This document shows, in pieces, positions 59,745-64,000 of a stretch of DNA of 64,000 nt (the first letter of the stretch is position 1; the number at the start of each line of letters is the position of its first letter). The DNA comes from Actinomycetota bacterium. GTDB taxonomy: Bacteria; Actinomycetota; Thermoleophilia; Gaiellales; F1-60-MAGs149. The stretch lies in the NCBI GenBank assembly GCA_016870485.1, contig VGBM01000007.1, positions 1-64,000 on the forward strand, written 5' to 3'. The position numbers and the translations under genes are program-made. The notes below the pieces were generated by a model that was not told where the DNA came from, searched no databases, and was given only the letters and a program-made list of their open reading frames with translations.

Positions 59745-60617
59745 TTAGTGGTGGGGCTCGATCGCCGAGCCGATGTAGATGCCCGAGAGCATTGCGAAGA
59801 TGTAGGCCTGGAGCGACGCCACGAGGCCCCACTCGAAGATCCAGAAGACGACGGCGATCGGGATCGCGATCGGCGCCACGAAGAGCTTGCCGAGCAGGAT
59901 CACGAAGCCGATGCACATGATGATCAGGAGGTGGCCGGCCAGCATGTTGGCAAACAGCCGGACGCTCAGCGAGATGATGCGCAGGAGCTGCGACAGTACC
60001 TCGAGCACGATCAGGAACGGCTTCAGTGCCGGCGGGCTCGGCGGCACCCAGCTCTTCAGGTAGGGCCAGACGCCGTTGGCGCGCGCGCCCTCGAAGTGCG
60101 AGATCGCGATCGTCATCAGCGCGAGGGTGAGGGTAACCGACAGGTTCGACGTGGCCGCGTACAGGGTCAGGCCGGGGATCGGCCCGTAGAGCGGGTTGTG
60201 CGTGTCGAGCGGCAGCGGGATGAAGCTGATCATGTTCAGTGTCCAGATGAACACGAACAGGCTCGCCACGTACGGGAACCAGCGCGCGAAGGCGGCCTTC
60301 GGCAGCGTGGCCTGGCCGATGTTCGACTCGGAGAAGGTGTAGAGCAGCTCGACCACGGTCTGCGTGCGGCCCGGTTGGGTGCGCAGGCCGCCGCGCACGA
60401 CCCAGAGCGTCAGGATGATCGTGATCGCGAGGCCGAGCCAGAGGTAGACGACGAGCTTCGAGACGCCGATCGTCAGCGGGCCGAGCGCGAACGAGGCCCA
60501 GTACTCGTTGAGGAACTCGTCGACCGGCTTGAACTCGCCGCCCTCGGCGAGCGCGGCGGCGGGCGCCAGCAGCACGCCGACCAGGGCGAGCGCGACGAGC
60601 GCGAGGCGGCGGCTCAC
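59745..60617 (-). CDS. atpB: ATP synthase a subunit
   Basis: The 290-residue membrane subunit forming the proton half-channels. The N-terminus is signal-like (LALVALALVGVLLAPAAALA). Helices with LLYTFSESNIGQATLP, WTLNMISFIPLP and the essential Arg in SLSVRLFANMLAGHLLI follow, then the last helices ending FAMLSGIYIGSAIEPHH. GTG 60617 overlaps the atpI stop (GTGA). Confidence 0.94.
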   Translation of the reverse strand: MSRRLALVALALVGVLLAPAAALAEGGEFKPVDEFLNEYWASFALGPLTIGVSKLVVYLWLGLAITIILTLWVVRGGLRTQPGRTQTVVELLYTFSESNIGQATLPKAAFARWFPYVASLFVFIWTLNMISFIPLPLDTHNPLYGPIPGLTLYAATSNLSVTLTLALMTIAISHFEGARANGVWPYLKSWVPPSPPALKPFLIVLEVLSQLLRIISLSVRLFANMLAGHLLIIMCIGFVILLGKLFVAPIAIPIAVVFWIFEWGLVASLQAYIFAMLSGIYIGSAIEPHH

Positions 60618-61030
60618 GCGGCGCCCCCGGCGGACGCCGCATCGGCTCCGGCGTCCTTCAGGAGGACATGGCTGATCCCGCGGGCGACCATGTCCACCGT
60701 AAAGTAGACGAGGAAGGCCGCGGCGGCGACGACGCCCAGCTGGCGCTCGTACGTCCAGGCGATAATGAACAGCGCGCCGAAGGTCAGCCAGGCGCGCGAG
60801 AGCAGGGACACGCCGACGATCCCGACCTGCAGGATCTGGCTGCGGCCCCGCGCGAACTGCTCCGCACCGAAGGCGACCGCCATGTTGGCGACGAGCAGCG
60901 CGACGGACAGCGCCCACGCGTCGAGCGGCCAGCCGGCGGCCCAGAAGACGGGCAGCGCGACCAGGCACGGGATGATCGCCGCGAAGCGCAGGGCGAGCGC
61001 GAGGCGGTAGCGGGTCGGGGTCAACGTCAT
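60614..61030 (-). CDS. atpI: AtpI-like ATP synthase assembly protein
   Basis: A 138-residue protein with four predicted membrane helices (about 10-30, 37-55, 65-85, 95-115) in the position of atpI, upstream of atpB. AtpI-type proteins help c-ring assembly or Mg2+ transport. Sequence similarity alone is weak, so the call is mostly positional. ATG 61030 overlaps the stop of the upstream small gene (ATGA). Confidence 0.7.
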   Translation of the reverse strand: MTLTPTRYRLALALRFAAIIPCLVALPVFWAAGWPLDAWALSVALLVANMAVAFGAEQFARGRSQILQVGIVGVSLLSRAWLTFGALFIIAWTYERQLGVVAAAAFLVYFTVDMVARGISHVLLKDAGADAASAGGAA

Positions 61031-61182
61031 CGGGGCTTGAAGTAGCGCTGGTACAGGAGGTAGAAGCCGAGCACGAGCCCGATCGTCGACCCGACCATGA
61101 TGCCGGGCGCAAGCCGATCGGTGAGGAGGCCGACGGCCATGCCGATGACCCCCCCGAGCACGATCCCAGCGATCACGTACAT
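61027..61182 (-). CDS. AtpZ/AtpI-family small membrane protein, first gene of the atp operon
   Basis: Two short membrane helices (YVIAGIVLGGVIGMAVGLL and IMVGSTIGLVLGFYLLYQRY) joined by TDRLAPG, ending FKPR. This is the pattern of the AtpZ/AtpI small proteins that precede Fo genes. From ATG 61182 it has 51 residues. The frame stays open upstream (...ITTTGQGGGPDASGLAAG) with a good AGGAG before an ATC at 61236, so a 69-residue product from a rare ATC start is possible. It is coupled to the next gene by ATGA. Confidence 0.65.
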   Translation of the reverse strand: MYVIAGIVLGGVIGMAVGLLTDRLAPGIMVGSTIGLVLGFYLLYQRYFKPR

Positions 61183-61281
61183 CCCCGCGGCGAGTCCGGA
61201 GGCGTCGGGGCCCCCGCCCTGTCCCGTCGTGGTGATCGTGATCTCCTGGCGTCCTGCTCGGCCCGTCGCCGGGCGCTTGGA

Positions 61282-61287
61282 AACCTA
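61282..61287 (-). promoter_or_regulatory. Possible atp operon promoter (-10 TAGGTT)
   Basis: TAGGTT lies in the gap after the WecA-type gene, giving a leader of 40-100 nt before the first atp gene. It is the only TANNNT candidate I see in this gap; low certainty. Confidence 0.35.
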
Positions 61288-61328
61288 GCAGCACGGGCGC
61301 CGGGTGGCAGCCCGGGCGGGCGGCGCGA

Positions 61329-62492
61329 TCAGGTGCGCCGGCGGGCGAAGGGCCGCGGCACGGGCGCGTCGTCCGCCGCCGCTCCGGCGCGGGCGAGCCC
61401 GAGCCGGCGCAGGTGCCGGTACTTGACGAGCTCGAGCGCCGTCACCACGTACCAGGTCACCCACAGGGCGCCGAGCCCGAACAGGGTCAGGCCGACGGTC
61501 GGCCAGAGGTTCCAGTCGCCGTCGGTCCGGTACGGGAACAGGCGCACGGCGAGGGCGAAGGCGGCGAGCACCCCCGACCAGGCGTAGAGGAGCAGGCACG
61601 CCTGCCGCTGCGAGTAGCCGACCCGCAGCAGCCGGTGGTGGAAGTGGCTGCGGTCCGCGCTCGCGATCGAGCGGCCCGCTCGGACCCGCTTGAGGATCAC
61701 GAACCCGGTGTCGAGGATCGGCACGAGCAGCACCACGAGCGGGAACACGAGCGCGAGCGCGGCGGCCGTCTTCATGACGCCCTGGATCGACACGCAGGCG
61801 AGCAGGAACCCGAGCACGAGCGCCCCCGAGTCGCCCATGAACACCCGCGCCGGGTTGAAGTTCCAGGGCAAGAAGCCGAGGCAGGCGCCGCAGATCGCGG
61901 CGGCGAGGACGCCGGCCGAGATGCGGCCGAGGGACAGCGCGAGGATCGCGAAGGTCAGCGCGCTGATCGCGCAGACCCCGGCGGCGAGGCCGTCCATCCC
62001 GTCGGCGAGGTTGACCACGTTGGTGACGGCGACGATGAAGACGATCGTCAGCGGGTAGGCGAGCAGGCCGAACGAGACGGCGCTCGGCTCGACGAAGGGG
62101 ACCGTGATCCCGTCGATCGTCATGCCGCCCGCCACGGGGATCGCGGCGCAGGCGATCTGCCCGGCGAGCTTGACCAGCGGCGGCAGGCCGACGCGGTCGT
62201 CGACGGCGCCGAGCAGGCAGATCAGGGCCGCGCCGATCACGATCAGCCGGTAGCGCTCGTCGACGTCGAGGTTCGGCAGGACGGCGGCGACGATCCCGAG
62301 CAGGATCGCGACACCGCCGAGCAGCGGGATCGGCCGGTCGTGGATGCGCCGCCCGCCCGGCTTGTCGACGACGCCGAGCCGCCACGCGACGCGCATCATC
62401 ATCGGCGTCAGGGCCGCGGTCGCCACGACCGCGATGACGAGCGCGTAGAGGGCCGACGGCGAGACGTCGAGCCGGGTCAGGGTATCGGCCAC
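61329..62492 (-). CDS. Polyprenyl-phosphate GlcNAc-1-phosphate transferase (WecA/TagO/MraY superfamily)
   Basis: A 387-residue polytopic membrane enzyme that moves a HexNAc-1-phosphate from its UDP form to undecaprenyl phosphate, starting a wall polymer. It has RLGVVDKPGGRRIHDRPIPLLGG, GAVDDR, the catalytic NLADGMDGLAAG, FMGDSGALVLGF and the His-rich HFHHRLL with DRSHFHHR. That combination is WecA/TagO rather than MraY. It lies just upstream of the atp operon as in mycobacteria and streptomycetes. GTG 62492 has TAGCCT 8 nt upstream. Confidence 0.9.
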   Translation of the reverse strand: MADTLTRLDVSPSALYALVIAVVATAALTPMMMRVAWRLGVVDKPGGRRIHDRPIPLLGGVAILLGIVAAVLPNLDVDERYRLIVIGAALICLLGAVDDRVGLPPLVKLAGQIACAAIPVAGGMTIDGITVPFVEPSAVSFGLLAYPLTIVFIVAVTNVVNLADGMDGLAAGVCAISALTFAILALSLGRISAGVLAAAICGACLGFLPWNFNPARVFMGDSGALVLGFLLACVSIQGVMKTAAALALVFPLVVLLVPILDTGFVILKRVRAGRSIASADRSHFHHRLLRVGYSQRQACLLLYAWSGVLAAFALAVRLFPYRTDGDWNLWPTVGLTLFGLGALWVTWYVVTALELVKYRHLRRLGLARAGAAADDAPVPRPFARRRT

Positions 62493-62500
62493 CGCGCCTC

Positions 62501-62506
62501 AGGCTA
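62501..62506 (-). promoter_or_regulatory. -10 box (TAGCCT) of the WecA-type gene
   Basis: TAGCCT, eight bases, GTG 62492. Confidence 0.5.
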
Positions 62507-62625
62507 CCCCGCGCTCCCGCGGGCAGCCCGGCGGGTCAGGCGCACCCGAGCGCCGCGATCACGGCCCCGTGCTGCGCCCCACCGCGTGCGCAGACCGGCT
62601 CGCGCACCCTGTTGTCGGGCCGCTG

Positions 62626-62667
62626 CCTAGCACTCTCACGCACCACCGCCTACCCCTCTCACGCACC
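62626..62667. repeat. Two direct repeats, period 23 bp, between glyA and the WecA-type gene
   Basis: The 19-bp unit CCTAnnnCTCTCACGCACC occurs at 62626-62644 and again at 62649-62667. They differ only in the three n positions. The spacing is close to two helical turns, so a dimeric DNA-binding protein is conceivable. The rest of the 208-bp gap (62493-62700) holds a weak 6-bp hairpin (62586-62607) and no gene. Confidence 0.6.
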
Positions 62668-62700
62668 CGGTGGGCGTCACGCGCGGTTCCCCCGCGTCCG

Positions 62701-63996
62701 CTAGTCCCCGTGGTTCGACCCGAACCCGCGCAGGCCGGCGTAGAGCGGCCGGCGGGCGAGGATCGCGTCGACCTCGCCGCGCAAAGCGTCGAGGTCCGCG
62801 TCGGCCGTGACGGCGCGGGCGATGATCCGGCCGACCTCGGAAAAGTCGGCCTCGTCGAGGCCGCGCATCGTCGCCGCGGGGGTGCCGATGCGGACGCCGC
62901 TCGTCTCCATCGCGGGGCGCGGGTCGAACGGGATCGAGTTGCGGTTGGCCGTGATGTGGATCGAGTGCAGCCGGTCCTCGGCCTCCTTGCCCGAAAGCGG
63001 GCCGTCCTGGAGGTCGAGCAGGACGAGGTGCGTATCGGTGCCGCCGGACACGAGCTTCTGGCCGTGCTCGAGCAGCGCCGCGGCGAGGGCCTGGGCGTTG
63101 CGCCGGATCTGGCACTGGTAGTCCCGGAAGGCGGGCGTCTGGGCGATGCCGAAGGCGACGGCCTTGCCGGCGATGCCGTGGCAGAGCGGCCCACCCTGCA
63201 GGCCCGGGAAGAGCCCCGAGTCGACCTTCTTCGCCCACTCCTCGGTGCAGAGGATGAAGCCGGCGCGCGGTCCGGCGAGCGACTTGTGCACCGTCGACGT
63301 GACGACGTCGGCGTGCGGGACGGGGCTCGGGTGCTCGCCGCCGGCGACGAGGCCGGAGATGTGCGCCATGTCGACCATGAAGCGGGCGCCGACCTCGTCG
63401 GCGATCGCCCGGAAGGCGGCGAAGTCGAGCGTGCGCGGGTAGGCGCTCGCGCCGGTCACGATCAGGGCCGGCTTGTGCTCGTGCGCCTGGCGGGCGACGT
63501 CCTCCATGTCGATCAGGCCGGTGTCCGGCGAGACGCCGTAGTGCACGAAGTCGTAGTACTTGCTCGACGAGTTGACGGGGTGGCCGTGGGTGAGGTGGCC
63601 GCCGTGGTCGAGGCGCAGGGCGAGGACGGTGTCGCCGGGCTGGAGCAGCGCCAGGTAGGCGGCCATGTTGGCCTGCGCGCCGGCGTGCGGCTGCACGTTG
63701 GCGTGGTCGGCGCCGTAGAGGGCCATGGCGCGCTCGATCGCGAGCGCCTCGATCTCGTCGACGACGTCGCAGCCGCCGTAGTAGCGCTTGCCGGGGTAGC
63801 CCTCGGCGTACTTGTTGGTGGCCACGGACCCGACGGCCTCCATCACGGCCGGCCAGGTGAAGTTCTCGGAGGCGATCAGCTCGAGCTCGTCGCGCTGGCG
63901 GTCCAGCTCGGCGTCGAGCAGGCGCGCGATCTCGGGGTCGACGGTCTCGAGCCCGGCGCTGCGCAGGGTCTCGATGGAGTTCTCGGTGGTGGCCAT
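62701..63996 (-). CDS. glyA: Serine hydroxymethyltransferase
   Basis: A 431-residue PLP enzyme converting serine and tetrahydrofolate to glycine and methylene-[23 protein letters not shown] and [20 protein letters not shown] are the N-terminal signatures. [39 protein letters not shown] and the PLP Lys238 in [15 protein letters not shown] follow. The protein is complete within the window; its promoter is beyond the right edge. Confidence 0.96.
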   Translation of the reverse strand: MATTENSIETLRSAGLETVDPEIARLLDAELDRQRDELELIASENFTWPAVMEAVGSVATNKYAEGYPGKRYYGGCDVVDEIEALAIERAMALYGADHANVQPHAGAQANMAAYLALLQPGDTVLALRLDHGGHLTHGHPVNSSSKYYDFVHYGVSPDTGLIDMEDVARQAHEHKPALIVTGASAYPRTLDFAAFRAIADEVGARFMVDMAHISGLVAGGEHPSPVPHADVVTSTVHKSLAGPRAGFILCTEEWAKKVDSGLFPGLQGGPLCHGIAGKAVAFGIAQTPAFRDYQCQIRRNAQALAAALLEHGQKLVSGGTDTHLVLLDLQDGPLSGKEAEDRLHSIHITANRNSIPFDPRPAMETSGVRIGTPAATMRGLDEADFSEVGRIIARAVTADADLDALRGEVDAILARRPLYAGLRGFGSNHGD

Positions 63997-64000
63997 GCGT

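Noticed and set aside
62627..62653. Possible CIRCE (HrcA) operator: CTAGCACTC near glyA
   Set aside because: The left half matches TTAGCACTC at 8 of 9, but the right half after nine bases matches only 3 of 9. The site is better explained as one copy of the 23-bp-period direct repeat.
62493..62700. Glycine riboswitch suggested by GTGAGAG-like phrases near glyA
   Set aside because: The region is downstream of glyA on the coding strand, lacks the tandem aptamer core, and precedes a wall-polymer gene rather than a glycine gene.

Overview
This is 64 kb of very GC-rich, densely coding bacterial chromosome. Gene content and order point to a deep-branching actinobacterium. The evidence is an mtrA-mtrB-lpqB unit, the run secA / short HPF / comF / ahcY, smpB next to ssrA, leaderless-type promoters, and dnaE-scpA-scpB-rluB followed by aromatic amino-acid genes. 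Class Thermoleophilia is my best guess from this order; it is an inference, not a database result. Almost everything is housekeeping. I see no phage, insertion sequence, CRISPR array or defence island.

Layout. 1-75: the 3' part of tRNA-Gly(GCC) and a hairpin. 94-5106: a glutathionyl-hydroquinone reductase gene broken by two compensating 1-nt indels, a divergent MFS transporter, an orphan AceE-like E1 dehydrogenase, and a frameshifted DUF7144-like membrane gene. 5282-26164 (nearly all minus strand) is a conserved actinobacterial envelope/secretion/translation block. In transcription order it reads LCP protein, ugd, sugar nucleotidyltransferase, SIS isomerase, ahcY, mtnA, comF, hpf, secA, prfB (with a programmed +1 frameshift), ftsE, ftsX, mtrA, mtrB, lpqB, smpB, an unknown three-repeat protein, and ssrA (tmRNA). 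26311-38639 holds a histidine phosphatase and a long minus-strand unit: dnaE-scpA-scpB-rluB-DAHP synthase-tyrA-aroA-cmk-plsC-der. 38712-39632 (plus): a short ArgA-type GNAT and an AHSA1/SRPBCC protein. 39643-50467 (minus): metK-priA, frr-uppS-cdsA-dxr-rseP-ispG, a 60-residue membrane protein and an M2-type metallopeptidase. 50579-61182: a DUF3352 protein and the F1Fo ATP synthase operon (atpZ-like, I, B, E, F, H, A, G, D, C), interrupted between atpG and atpD by an oligopeptide-binding lipoprotein gene. 61329-63996: a WecA/TagO-type transferase and glyA.

How the genes work together. SHMT, MetK, AhcY and MtnA form one-carbon, SAM and methylthioadenosine metabolism. Dxr, IspG and UppS make the undecaprenyl carrier, and the WecA-type enzyme, Ugd, the nucleotidyltransferase and the LCP protein build and attach envelope polymers. 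MtrAB/LpqB, FtsEX, SecA and RseP act at the envelope. PrfB, Frr, HPF, SmpB and tmRNA end, idle or rescue translation. DnaE, ScpAB and PriA act on the chromosome.

The strongest unexplained or notable signals are these: (1) a recurring TANNNT hexamer 6-9 nt (usually 7) before ATG/GTG at sixteen gene starts, i.e. widespread leaderless transcription, which also lets me decide several starts; (2) an unknown protein with three ~110-residue Cys-containing repeats lodged between smpB and ssrA and apparently starting at CTG; (3) a lipoprotein gene with its own leaderless-type promoter inside the atp operon; (4) a prfB frameshift site with a weak upstream Shine-Dalgarno; and (5) an N-terminally extended FtsE.
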